From contig NZ_CP142208.1 in assembly GCF_036865545.1 (NCBI RefSeq), forward strand, positions 2,728,001 through 2,792,000: 64,000 bases of DNA, read 5' to 3'. Positions 41,246 through 48,790 of the stretch are shown here, piece by piece. Made by a program: the position numbers and the translations under genes. A model generated the notes under the pieces. That model did no database searches, was not told the DNA's origin, and worked only from the letters and a program-made list of their open reading frames with translations. The DNA is from Erwinia sp. E_sp_B01_1 (lineage in GTDB: Bacteria > Pseudomonadota > Gammaproteobacteria > Enterobacterales > Enterobacteriaceae). How positions within the stretch are numbered: position 1 is the stretch's first letter; every line of letters starts with the position of its first letter.

Positions 41246-42029
41246 AACCATGACTCCTTACTGACGTTGATTCGTCTTGATCTAGTTGTAATAGTGTTTG
41301 CTCAAGCCAGTGGTAGACAGCTGGCACATCCGGCAACCGGTGTGCGGCAACGGTCTCACCCTCTCCCACTTTGATGGCTACACCGTCCATGGCATTGATA
41401 ACGTTGAACCCGGCTTCATCGGTTAAATCGTCACCAATAAATACCGGAATTCTTCCGGCAAAAGGGGGCTGCTGCATAAATGCTTCAATCGCTGCCCCTT
41501 TATTCACGCCTTTCGGCTTCAGTTCCACGACACATTTGCCCGGTTGCAGAGCCAGCATCGGGAAACGTTCGGTCATTGACTGTGCCAGCGCCAGCACCTC
41601 CTGTTGAAAATGTTCCGCACGCCGATAATGCAGCGCGAAGGCCATTCCTTTGGTTTCAAGTTGCGTGTCCGGCATTTTAGCCATGGCTTCACTCAACAAG
41701 GCGGCGAGAGAACTGGCCACGTCATCCGGCAGTGAAAGGCGTTCAATCTGATTCTGAGCGTCACGGCGTTCTGCGCCATGTACGCCAGCCAGCGGGAAAT
41801 GCAGAGGTGAGGCCAGGGCATCCAGTTCAGCCATCGGTCGGCCAGAAACCAGTGCCACCGCGCCCTGAGATAACTGACTTAAGCGGTCGAGGTTAGCGAT
41901 GACCTGCTCAGGGATAAACACTTCATCCGGGCGGGACTGGATCGCCGCCAGCGTTCCATCCACATCAAAGAAAAATGCATAGCGTCCACTGGCGGATAAC
42001 TGAGGCCAGGGTTCGTTCTGGATGTTCAA
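41220..42029 (-). CDS. otsB: Trehalose-6-phosphate phosphatase (TTG start)
   Basis: HAD-family phosphatase that finishes trehalose synthesis. The nucleophile motif is YAFFFDVDGTLAAI near residue 20. GVHGAERRDAQ and GKCVVELKPKGVNKGAAI are family landmarks, and the last HAD motif is PVFIGDDLTDEAGF. The frame is open back to 42176, but the start is called at TTG 42029 because a perfect AGGAGG stands six bases before it and the protein then matches the ~266-residue E. coli enzyme. It is first gene of otsBA. Confidence 0.92.
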   Translation of the reverse strand: MNIQNEPWPQLSASGRYAFFFDVDGTLAAIQSRPDEVFIPEQVIANLDRLSQLSQGAVALVSGRPMAELDALASPLHFPLAGVHGAERRDAQNQIERLSLPDDVASSLAALLSEAMAKMPDTQLETKGMAFALHYRRAEHFQQEVLALAQSMTERFPMLALQPGKCVVELKPKGVNKGAAIEAFMQQPPFAGRIPVFIGDDLTDEAGFNVINAMDGVAIKVGEGETVAAHRLPDVPAVYHWLEQTLLQLDQDESTSVRSHGYESLSSRI

Positions 42030-42371
42030 AGTATTCCTCCTGATTGAGTGTGTTACGGCGATACGTTCATCGGGCTTTTCATCAGTCCGACTCACGTTGG
42101 CGGGGTCAGATGGCGTATCTGATTCACCTACAACGCACGAGGAAACCGCAATAATATCAAGATAGAGTATAGACACCGATCCCGGGTTTGCCAGGAAATA
42201 CGCGGCTTAAAGCCCATTTCCGGTTAGCCAGACTGTCAAATTTGCCGGAAAAAAGACATAGGAGAAAGGCGAAATATCGCGGGGAAAGACTCGGAAAAAG
42301 TAACAGTGAGTTGCCAGTGACAGAGGGGAGAAAAGGCACAGGCGGAGTTCCCTCCGCCTCGGGTCAGTTGC
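42030..42371. other. Gap between otsB and the HD-GYP gene
   Basis: It contains the otsB ribosome-binding site AGGAGG near 42036-42041. At the other end is a hairpin GGCGGAG/CTCCGCC (42341-42358) that reads on the minus strand into CTTTTCTC, a probable terminator of the HD-GYP gene. The otsBA promoter must lie between them; no confident -10/-35 or RpoS-type element was chosen. Confidence 0.5.
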
Positions 42372-43553
42372 TCAGGCAACGGGCCTCATCCATAGCGCAT
42401 TGACGTCTGTGTCTTTCCATACCCTGGACTCTTCCGGGCCGGTGATGCTGTCCCAGCAGAAGCGATCGGCCAGATCGACTATCTCAGGGGGAAGCGAGAG
42501 GTTAGTGGTCAGAGAATAGAACACGCAGACTTTAGGCTGCAACAGCGAGTCGCCAGCCTGTTCGGCCACCACGGCAATCCGCCCTGAGGCAAGGCGCACC
42601 AGCGATCCAACCGGATAAATACCCACCGCTTTTACAAAGGCGTAAAACACTTTGCGATCGAAATGTCCTTCCCAACTGGCCATCTGATGCATGGCACTGG
42701 CCGGGTTCCAGCCCTCTTTGTAGGGCCGGTTAGAGGTGACGGCATCATACACATCACAGACCGCCGCCATACGCGCCAGCAGCGAAATCTCTTTACCCTT
42801 GAGCCGGTGCGGATAGCCGCTGCCATTCACCTTTTCATGATGGTGCATGGCCACGTCGACCAGGTCTTCCGCGCCGCCGCTTCTTTCCAGCAGATCGGCG
42901 CCTGCCAGTGGATGCTGTTTCATGATCTCAAACTCGGCATCGGTCAGCTTGCCAGGCTTGTTGAGAATATCCAGCGGTATGGCGGCCTTGCCCACATCAT
43001 GCAACAGCCCGGCTGTGCCTGCGCGCCGGACCTGTTCCTCTTCCAGCTCCAGCTGCCGGGCCAGAGAAACCATCAGCGCACAGACCGCAACCGAATGCAG
43101 ATAGGTATAGTCATCATGCGTTTTAAGCCGCACCACGCTCAACAATGCCGCAGGATGGCGACTGATAGAGCCGCTGATCTCATCCACCAGCGGCAGTGTC
43201 CCGCCCGTGTCGATAGTCCGTCCGAGGCGGGCATCGCTGAACATGTCCATCACCTGCCCTTTAGCGTGCAGGCAGATGGCTTGCGCCTGTTCAACTTCTT
43301 CGTACATGCTTACCGCGCCACGCGTGGCGGTAGCCGGTTCTGATTGCTCGCCCGTGTCGTTTTGATCCGGCCCACGGCCTTTACTCAAATCTATCCAGAC
43401 GTCTTTGATGCCGTTTTCGGCAATTACCTGAATCTGTACGTCGTCGGTCAGCAGCATGGCGTTACGCACCAGCGGATGTTTCAGCCAGAAAACCTCCAGC
43501 TTGTGCACATACATCCCGATGCGCAGCTCCTGTACCTGAATTCGCTTTATCAT
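42372..43553 (-). CDS. HD-GYP domain phosphodiesterase (probable c-di-GMP hydrolase)
   Basis: The N-terminal ~130 residues are a DUF3391-like domain (MIKRIQVQELRIGMYVHKLE, VFWLKHPLVRNAMLL). It is followed by an HD-GYP domain: HSVAVCALMVSLARQLEL, GLLHDVGKAAIPLDILNKPG with the HD pair, MHHHEKVNGSGYPHRLKGKE with the GYP motif, and ARMAAVCDVYDAVTSNRPYK. All metal ligands appear present, so hydrolysis of cyclic di-GMP is expected. It is 393 residues, with no membrane segments. A sigma-28-like promoter about 40 bases upstream ties it to the flagellar regulon, which fits a role in keeping c-di-GMP low during swimming. Confidence 0.9.
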   Translation of the reverse strand: MIKRIQVQELRIGMYVHKLEVFWLKHPLVRNAMLLTDDVQIQVIAENGIKDVWIDLSKGRGPDQNDTGEQSEPATATRGAVSMYEEVEQAQAICLHAKGQVMDMFSDARLGRTIDTGGTLPLVDEISGSISRHPAALLSVVRLKTHDDYTYLHSVAVCALMVSLARQLELEEEQVRRAGTAGLLHDVGKAAIPLDILNKPGKLTDAEFEIMKQHPLAGADLLERSGGAEDLVDVAMHHHEKVNGSGYPHRLKGKEISLLARMAAVCDVYDAVTSNRPYKEGWNPASAMHQMASWEGHFDRKVFYAFVKAVGIYPVGSLVRLASGRIAVVAEQAGDSLLQPKVCVFYSLTTNLSLPPEIVDLADRFCWDSITGPEESRVWKDTDVNALWMRPVA

Positions 43554-43590
43554 CTCCTGCCTCGTCTGCCTGTTCCTCCATTCAGCACTG

Positions 43591-43617
43591 GTATCGGCTC
43601 TGATGGTAAAACCTTCA
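43591..43617 (-). promoter_or_regulatory. Probable sigma-28 promoter of the HD-GYP gene
   Basis: On the minus strand TGAAGGTT, 11 bases, GCCGATAC matches the FliA consensus in 13 of 16 positions with exact spacing. The predicted transcript start is about 30 bases before the gene. Confidence 0.6.
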
Positions 43618-43773
43618 ATAGTTACTCCTCACGGTTATGGCATTTACTTAATTTTTACATTTACCCCCCCCGATCCCGGCGGGCAATGCGCCCTGGCTCC
43701 CCAGGGGCAGCTATACTGGTCTTTGCGTTTTACCAGGACGCCGATGTGTAACTAAACCGACGAAGAGGTGAAA

Positions 43774-44520
43774 ATGCTGATCAAACGAAAAAGAACCCGA
43801 ACCCATACTGAGGATCGCCATCTGGCGCTGGTACTGGCGACCACGGCAGGAACCCTGAACGCCATGGCCCTGGGTGCCTTTGGTTTTTTTCCTTCACATA
43901 TGTCAGGGAACACCTCGCAACTCTCCTCCGAAGTGTCGACCTCTGATTTAAGTGACCTGCTGCTGCTGGCCTCCATCATCACCGCTTTTGTGCTGGGCTC
44001 CTTCACCTCGCGCCTGCTGGTCATCTGCGGCATCAGAAATACCCTCAGAACCATATTCAGCCTTATTTTGCTGCTTGAAGGCGTAATGCTGATCCTCGCT
44101 TCAATATTTGAGATCTTCTTCTATTCAGCAAAAAACAATCATGAAGCGGTGGTATTTTTAGGTTTCCTGATGGGGATCCACAATGCCACCTCAACTCAAC
44201 TGTCCGATGGCCGGGTACGTTCCACCCACATTACCGGGACGCTGACCGATGCGGGTATTGCTCTCGGCTCGATCATGATGACGCTGGCCAGACGCGATCC
44301 CTCAAAGCAGGTCAGCGCTCAGCGAAAACAGTTTTTTACCCACTTAATCACCATCAGTTCCTTCCTGACCGGGGGCATTGCAGGCCTGCTGCTGTTTAAG
44401 CTGTACGGTTTCCATTCCATGATTGCCGTGGGGATTTTTCTGGTGCTTATCGCCTCCAGTGCTATCGCTCTGACGTTGTACACCGTGAAAAAAAGGGCCC
44501 TCTTCCCCCTGCGGGGATAA
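43774..44520 (+). CDS. YoaK family (DUF1275) membrane protein
   Basis: A polytopic protein of 248 residues with about six membrane segments. Family landmarks are ATTAGTLNAMALGAFGFFPSH, MSGNTSQLS near residue 45 and FLMGIHNATSTQLSDGRVRS near 130, followed by THITGTLTDAGIALG. The function of DUF1275 proteins is unknown; transport has been suggested. The start is taken at ATG 43774, five bases after AGAGG; a GTG two codons upstream overlaps that site. It stands alone between the HD-GYP gene (divergent) and umuD. Confidence 0.85.
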   Translation: MLIKRKRTRTHTEDRHLALVLATTAGTLNAMALGAFGFFPSHMSGNTSQLSSEVSTSDLSDLLLLASIITAFVLGSFTSRLLVICGIRNTLRTIFSLILLLEGVMLILASIFEIFFYSAKNNHEAVVFLGFLMGIHNATSTQLSDGRVRSTHITGTLTDAGIALGSIMMTLARRDPSKQVSAQRKQFFTHLITISSFLTGGIAGLLLFKLYGFHSMIAVGIFLVLIASSAIALTLYTVKKRALFPLRG

Positions 44521-44583
44521 GCAGCAGCCGCTTTGAGATCTGCCTGCCGGATGGATTGCCCTGCGTTGCACGTATCACCCTGT

Positions 44584-44607
44584 CCCGGAGAGAAATTTTT
44601 CTCCGGG
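44584..44607. terminator. Hairpin after the YoaK-family gene
   Basis: CCCGGAGA/TCTCCGGG forms a perfect 8-bp stem with an AT-rich loop, 64 bases after the stop. There is no T tract on either side. Confidence 0.4.
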
Positions 44608-44742
44608 CAGCAGGGATCCCAGCCTGACGTTTTGGTTAAGGCAGCCCTTACCTGAGATTTCTCCGACTAAATTCCCTGCCTTTTCAGACGCTTTCCGGAA
44701 TTTACTGGCAGATAACTTGCCCGAAAGCGCTTTTTACCGTTA

Positions 44743-44758
44743 CTGTATATAAACACAG
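44743..44758. promoter_or_regulatory. LexA (SOS) box of umuD
   Basis: CTGTATATAAACACAG matches CTGT-N8-ACAG exactly and is 18 bases before the umuD ATG, so LexA would cover the promoter. Confidence 0.93.
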
Positions 44759-44776
44759 TGATATTGAGTAACGACC

Positions 44777-45196
44777 ATGAGCATTTATAAACTGGCCGAT
44801 AACCTTCCTTCTCTTGCGCTTCCCCTGTTTGTGGAGCGCGTTGCCTGCGGCTTTCCCAGCCCTGCCGCCGACTATGTGGAATCCAGGATCGATTTGAATG
44901 AGTTGCTGGTCAGTCGCCCCAGCGCCACCTACTTTATCCGCGCCGCCGGGAATTCGATGATCGAGAGTAATATTCACGACGGGGATCTGCTGGTAGTGGA
45001 CAGCTCGCTGAAACCACGGCATGGCGATCAGGTGATTGCCGCCATAGATGGCGAATTCACCCTGAAGAAACTGCAGCTCACTCCCTGTATCAGGCTGCTG
45101 GCGATGAATCCGGACTACCCCGCTATCAGCCTTGATGGCGAAGAGGAGCTGAACGTGTTTGGTGTGGTGACCTATATCATCTATTCCGCCAGGTAA
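44777..45196 (+). CDS. umuD: UmuD, self-cleaving subunit of DNA polymerase V
   Basis: After RecA-stimulated self-cleavage, UmuD' joins UmuC to form the error-prone polymerase V. It is 139 residues, the same as E. coli, with cleavage site Cys24-Gly25 (RVACGFPSP), catalytic Ser60 (AAGNSMIES) and Lys97 (GEFTLKKLQ) in identical positions. It is thus probably active. umuC is not next to it but lies 14.7 kb away at 59890. A short palindromic repeat and a TetR gene follow instead. Confidence 0.96.
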   Translation: MSIYKLADNLPSLALPLFVERVACGFPSPAADYVESRIDLNELLVSRPSATYFIRAAGNSMIESNIHDGDLLVVDSSLKPRHGDQVIAAIDGEFTLKKLQLTPCIRLLAMNPDYPAISLDGEEELNVFGVVTYIIYSAR

Positions 45197-45234
45197 GCTT
45201 TATTCGATCGTAAGCCACAGCAAGCAGGCAATTG

Positions 45235-45326
45235 GTCACCACAGTGACTTCAGGTTTTTGGCAAAGTGCAGGCTCAGGCTCCCATCGCTTCAGGATTCGT
45301 CAGCAACCTGTAGTCACTCTGGTGAC
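45235..45326. repeat. Core-less derivative of the palindromic repeat, copy E
   Basis: The left end GTCACCACAGTGACT (45235-45249) and right end AGTCACTCTGGTGAC (45312-45326) are inverted copies with one mismatch, and each can also fold on itself. Between them stand GCAGGCTCAGG and then GCTCCCATCGCTTCAGG. These are the sequences that flank the middle arms of copy C (GCAGGCTCAGG at 19128 and GCTCCCATCGCTTCGGG from 19232). The whole GTCCRT core and the middle arms are absent. Confidence 0.7.
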
Positions 45327-45361
45327 TTTAGCTTCCCATTACCTCCTTTCTGTGGCATTTT

Positions 45362-45377
45362 GGAAACAATCGTTTCC
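45362..45377. promoter_or_regulatory. Likely operator upstream of the TetR gene
   Basis: GGAAACAATCGTTTCC is a dyad of form GGAA-N8-TTCC ending 13 bases before the TetR start. The same form recurs at 46019, before the hydrolase gene. Confidence 0.6.
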
Positions 45378-45390
45378 TTAGTGAGCTACT

Positions 45391-46002
45391 ATGAATTCCT
45401 CATCTCTTACCAAAAGCCAGACCAAAGAGCGCGGCAGACCCAGAGCCTTTGATACGGATCTGGCGCTGGATAATGCGATGCTCCTGTTCAGACGCAAAGG
45501 CTTTCACGCTTCCTCTGTCGCAGAATTAAGCGAAGCGATGAACCTCACGTCCGGAAGCATTTACAAGGCTTTTAAAGATAAGCAGACCCTGTTTCTGCAG
45601 GTATTTGAGCGCTACACCTCGCAGCGGAATGCGTTACTGCTTCAGCGCCTTGCAAAGTGCCCCAACGGGCGTGAAAAGCTTGCGGAAGTTCTGCGCTTTT
45701 ATCTCGAATCCGCCCGGGATGTGGAAGGAAGACGGGGTTGTCTGGTGGCGGGCAGCGCTACTGAAGCGCTGGATGAGCCGCTCACCGCGCTGGTGCAGCG
45801 TGCCGTGATGCGTAATAAGGGCTTTCTTGCCTCGCTGCTCACCGAAGGCCAGCAGGACGGATCGGTCTCCCGCAGCCTGAGCGTTGAGACCGCTGCAGAA
45901 CTGCTTCTGTGCCTTACCCTTGGCTTGCGTGTGGCAGGTAAAATGCAAAATATCGCCGACCAGGAAGCCACCATAGTGCTGGCTATGAAACTGCTCGATT
46001 AA
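45391..46002 (+). CDS. TetR-family repressor
   Basis: A 203-residue regulator. The N-terminal helix-turn-helix is typical: ALDNAMLLFRRKGFHASSVA then ELSEAMNLTSGSIYKAFKDK (residues about 27-66). The C-terminal ligand domain has GCLVAGSATEALDEPLTALV near 112, as in regulators of small electrophile or hydrolase genes. It precedes an alpha/beta hydrolase gene by 77 bases, and both genes have a GGAA-N8-TTCC dyad upstream. Autorepression and control of the hydrolase are inferred. Inducer unknown. Confidence 0.88.
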   Translation: MNSSSLTKSQTKERGRPRAFDTDLALDNAMLLFRRKGFHASSVAELSEAMNLTSGSIYKAFKDKQTLFLQVFERYTSQRNALLLQRLAKCPNGREKLAEVLRFYLESARDVEGRRGCLVAGSATEALDEPLTALVQRAVMRNKGFLASLLTEGQQDGSVSRSLSVETAAELLLCLTLGLRVAGKMQNIADQEATIVLAMKLLD

Positions 46003-46018
46003 AAAATTTACCCATTTA

Positions 46019-46034
46019 GGAAATGAATGATTCC
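46019..46034. promoter_or_regulatory. Likely TetR operator before the hydrolase gene
   Basis: GGAAATGAATGATTCC fits GGAA-N8-TTCC, inside the longer dyad TTAGGAA-N8-TTCCTAA. It lies 46 bases before the hydrolase ATG. Confidence 0.6.
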
Positions 46035-46079
46035 TAATTAAATGCCGGGGTTATCACCGGTCACCCAATGAGGTCTGTT

Positions 46080-47021
46080 ATGAATACCAGAAACGACGCT
46101 GTAAAGACTTTATCCCTTCGCCAGGCTGAGGCACAACCCGCCGCGCGCCCTGTCATCGGGCTGGACGGCTTTAGCCACAGGTACGCCACCGTTGACGGCG
46201 TCAGGCTGCATTACGTGACGGGCGGAAATCCTGAGGGAGAAAGCCTGGTGCTGCTGGCGGGCTTTCCACAGAGCTGGTATGCCTGGCGAAAAGTCATGGC
46301 ATTACTGGGCCAGACTTACCAGATTATTGCGCCGGATCTGCCAGGCCAGGGGGATTCTGACCGTCCTGAAAGCGGTTATGATACCTGCGCCCTGGCGGAG
46401 AAAGTTCACGGGCTGCTGAGCCTGCTCAAGGTGCAGCACTATTATCTGGCCGGACATGATGTCGGGGCCTGGGTTGCCTGGCCTTATGCTGCCCTCTACG
46501 GCAATGAGGTCAAACGCCTGGCCTTACTGGATGCCGGTATCCCCGGTATTACCCTGCCGGATGCATTGCCCGCCACGCCGGATAAGGCGTGGAAAACCTG
46601 GCACTTTGCCTTCCATACTATTCCGGATCTGCCAGAAGCGCTGATTGCCGGACACGAACGGGTCTACATTGAATGGTTTTTAAAAAGGAAAACCGCCTGC
46701 CCGGATGTTTTCTCCGCTGAGGAGATCGATGAATACCTGCGGGTGCTGATGCTCAACGGCGGCTTACGCGCAGGCCTGGCGTATTACCGTTCTGCCCCAC
46801 TCTCCGCCGCCCGAAACAAGGAGCTGCAAGCCAGAGGGAAACTTAAAATGCCCGTGCTGGCTGTCAGCGCCAGTGAAGGATCTATTGCCGATATGGCCTC
46901 ACCGCTGCGGCCTTTTGCTGAAGATGTGTCGGGCGTACTGGTGCCGCACTGCGGACACTTCCTGCCGGAGGAACAGCCTGAGGCGATTGCCAGCGAACTC
47001 AGCAAGTTTTTTATTCAGTAA
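46080..47021 (+). CDS. Alpha/beta hydrolase, epoxide-hydrolase/dehalogenase type
   Basis: A 313-residue alpha/beta hydrolase. The oxyanion segment is LVLLAGFPQSWYAWRKVMAL near residue 55. The nucleophile elbow is LAGHDVGAWVAW near 125, with Asp rather than Ser, as in epoxide hydrolases and haloalkane dehalogenases. The catalytic His lies in VPHCGHFLPEEQPE near the end. ATG 46080 follows GAGGT at good spacing and is preferred over ATG 46068. It has no signal peptide. It is probably controlled by the TetR protein encoded just upstream, so a detoxification role is likely. Substrate unknown. Confidence 0.85.
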   Translation: MNTRNDAVKTLSLRQAEAQPAARPVIGLDGFSHRYATVDGVRLHYVTGGNPEGESLVLLAGFPQSWYAWRKVMALLGQTYQIIAPDLPGQGDSDRPESGYDTCALAEKVHGLLSLLKVQHYYLAGHDVGAWVAWPYAALYGNEVKRLALLDAGIPGITLPDALPATPDKAWKTWHFAFHTIPDLPEALIAGHERVYIEWFLKRKTACPDVFSAEEIDEYLRVLMLNGGLRAGLAYYRSAPLSAARNKELQARGKLKMPVLAVSASEGSIADMASPLRPFAEDVSGVLVPHCGHFLPEEQPEAIASELSKFFIQ

Positions 47022-47331
47022 TCTGTTCTGAACGCGTCAGTCCCTCTGGCGCGCTCAGAAAAAGCATTCTGCCCTGCTGATAAATATTATTAAGCACCGG
47101 AAGATAATCCACCTTTACGCCCTCCCTGACTATTTTATTGCGCAGCCAGATAAGCTCGCCGGATAAATCAGCACTGAAGTTTTTATTGCACTGCGCGTTG
47201 TGCAACCACTTAAGTAAAAAACGGCTGGTCTGAGCGGGTGTAGTAATTAAAACCTGACGTTCATATATCCGCACTGCAATAATAATGCAGTAGTAAAAAT
47301 GCAGGCGATTAAGTAATTCATTGCCGTTCAT
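47011..47331 (-). CDS. Hypothetical protein, about 106 residues
   Basis: Minus-strand frame starting MNGNELLNRLHFYYCIIIAV and ending in PEGLTRSEQITE, overlapping the last 11 bases of the hydrolase gene. It has one hydrophobic stretch early on, then a mixed, lysine- and arginine-containing body. No family was recognised. It could be a real orphan or a chance frame; the AT-rich codon use differs from the neighbouring oxidase gene, which hints at foreign or non-coding sequence. Confidence 0.4.
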   Translation of the reverse strand: MNGNELLNRLHFYYCIIIAVRIYERQVLITTPAQTSRFLLKWLHNAQCNKNFSADLSGELIWLRNKIVREGVKVDYLPVLNNIYQQGRMLFLSAPEGLTRSEQITE

Positions 47332-47440
47332 TTTTTTCAACCCTGTAAAGACGGATGGTACGACACGAATAAGCACCTGAGGTCTTATTTCCCCATCCTT
47401 ACTGATTAATAAACTGAAGTGTGTGACTTAACTGAATGAT

Positions 47441-48790
47441 TCAGCCTTCTTTCCCGGCTCTGAACTCCTGCCAGCGGATCACTGAATTGATCCCCATCCA
47501 TGCCACCGGGTTGGGTGGAATGCGTTTCGGATCGGCCTGGCCGCAGTAGCTCTGTAATGAATCAGAGCGGGTTTGTGTGGCCAGTTCGGCTGTCATGATC
47601 CCTGCCAGGGTACTTTTCACCGTGCCCAGTCCATTTTCACAGCAGGCGGAAAAGAGATTTTCTTCAATTTCGCCAAACGCCGGGACGCTGTTTACGCTCA
47701 GACAGAGTCTGCCAGCCCAACTGTTTTCAAAAGGCAGGTTTTTCAGTTCAGGATGACGTGCATCCAGTGAAAGACGTTGCTCTGCCGCGATTTTTGCCAC
47801 GCGCTCAGACGATACCCTGATACTTGGGTCGTAGGTGAACCTGGTACGAATAACAATGCGCGACTCCCCGCGATCGGTGGTAATTTTACGCAGCGTGGCC
47901 CCCATAGGATCGGCAGGCAGCAATGCCCAACTCTCCTGCCCGGTCCCCCTGCCGCCTGGGGCGTGACCATCAAAGCCCCGCGTCATAGAAGCGTAGGTAA
48001 AGATGTGCATTAACCGGCCTTTGAAGTGACCAAAATCTTCGATATGTCCATTTACCCCAAGAATAACTTTATCCGCCGTCACCGTGCCTTGTGGGGTAAA
48101 GGCGCGCCATTGTTTACCTGCCCGGCTCAGCTGAACCACCGGAGAGTGTTCATATAATGCTATTTTATTCGCCAGTCCGGCAGCCAGGTCGCGGATATAT
48201 TGCGCTGGGTGAATCATTACCGCACCGGGCGTATAAAGGCCGTTGTGGTAATAAGCAGAACCGGTAATCTCTTTCATTTCATTTCGGTCTAAACATTTGT
48301 AGCTTTCGCCTATTTTCCCCAGGGATATGGCGTAACTGGCATTCATTTTTTCGCCGCGTTCAGAAGCCGAGGCATTAATTTTTCCGCTGGGATTAAAGGT
48401 CCGCGGCGACATGCCATATTCTTCCGCTGCATTACGGGCAAAAGCAATTGCCAGGCGGTTCTGGGCTATTTCAAAGGTGGTCGCCTCAGCCCCTCCGGTG
48501 GCATACTCCCCGGTAGAGAGGCTGTGGGGAACATCAATCATAAAACCGGAATTGCGTCCCGCCGGGCCGGTGGCGATTTCATGCGCATCGACCACCACAA
48601 TTTTTTCTCCGGGACGCAGCTGTGCCAGCCTGCGTGCAGCGGAAAGACCGGCAAAGCCGCCGCCGACAATCAGCCAGTCGGCGTTGATATCCCCCGATAA
48701 CGAATTAACAGGCGTGTTACGCTGGGAAATGGCTTCCCATCCCGATCTGCCGGTATCAACCGGCAAGCGGCGAATAATGTGGTTGCTCAT
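47441..48790 (-). CDS. FAD-dependent amino/imino acid oxidase
   Basis: A 449-residue DAO-fold flavoprotein. The FAD-binding start is ADWLIVGGGFAGLSAARRLA near residue 38, with GPAGRNSGFM near 76 and a C-terminal FAD segment SACCENGLGTVKSTLAGIMT near 383. The layout resembles PuuB (gamma-glutamylputrescine oxidase) and D-amino acid or hydroxyproline oxidases. It is the last gene of a three-gene minus-strand operon; its ATG overlaps the aldehyde dehydrogenase TGA. Such enzymes make an imine or aldehyde that the partner dehydrogenase could oxidise. Substrate not determinable from sequence. Confidence 0.85.
   Translation of the reverse strand: MSNHIIRRLPVDTGRSGWEAISQRNTPVNSLSGDINADWLIVGGGFAGLSAARRLAQLRPGEKIVVVDAHEIATGPAGRNSGFMIDVPHSLSTGEYATGGAEATTFEIAQNRLAIAFARNAAEEYGMSPRTFNPSGKINASASERGEKMNASYAISLGKIGESYKCLDRNEMKEITGSAYYHNGLYTPGAVMIHPAQYIRDLAAGLANKIALYEHSPVVQLSRAGKQWRAFTPQGTVTADKVILGVNGHIEDFGHFKGRLMHIFTYASMTRGFDGHAPGGRGTGQESWALLPADPMGATLRKITTDRGESRIVIRTRFTYDPSIRVSSERVAKIAAEQRLSLDARHPELKNLPFENSWAGRLCLSVNSVPAFGEIEENLFSACCENGLGTVKSTLAGIMTAELATQTRSDSLQSYCGQADPKRIPPNPVAWMGINSVIRWQEFRAGKEG

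Noticed and set aside
44795..44815. GCCGATAA in umuD resembling a sigma-28 -10 element
   Set aside because: No -35 element at 11-base spacing and no flagellar gene downstream.
47441..48790. Naming the oxidase puuB and the dehydrogenase puuC
   Set aside because: The similarity is partial, and no puuA, puuD or puuP gene is present, so the gutless names would mislead.
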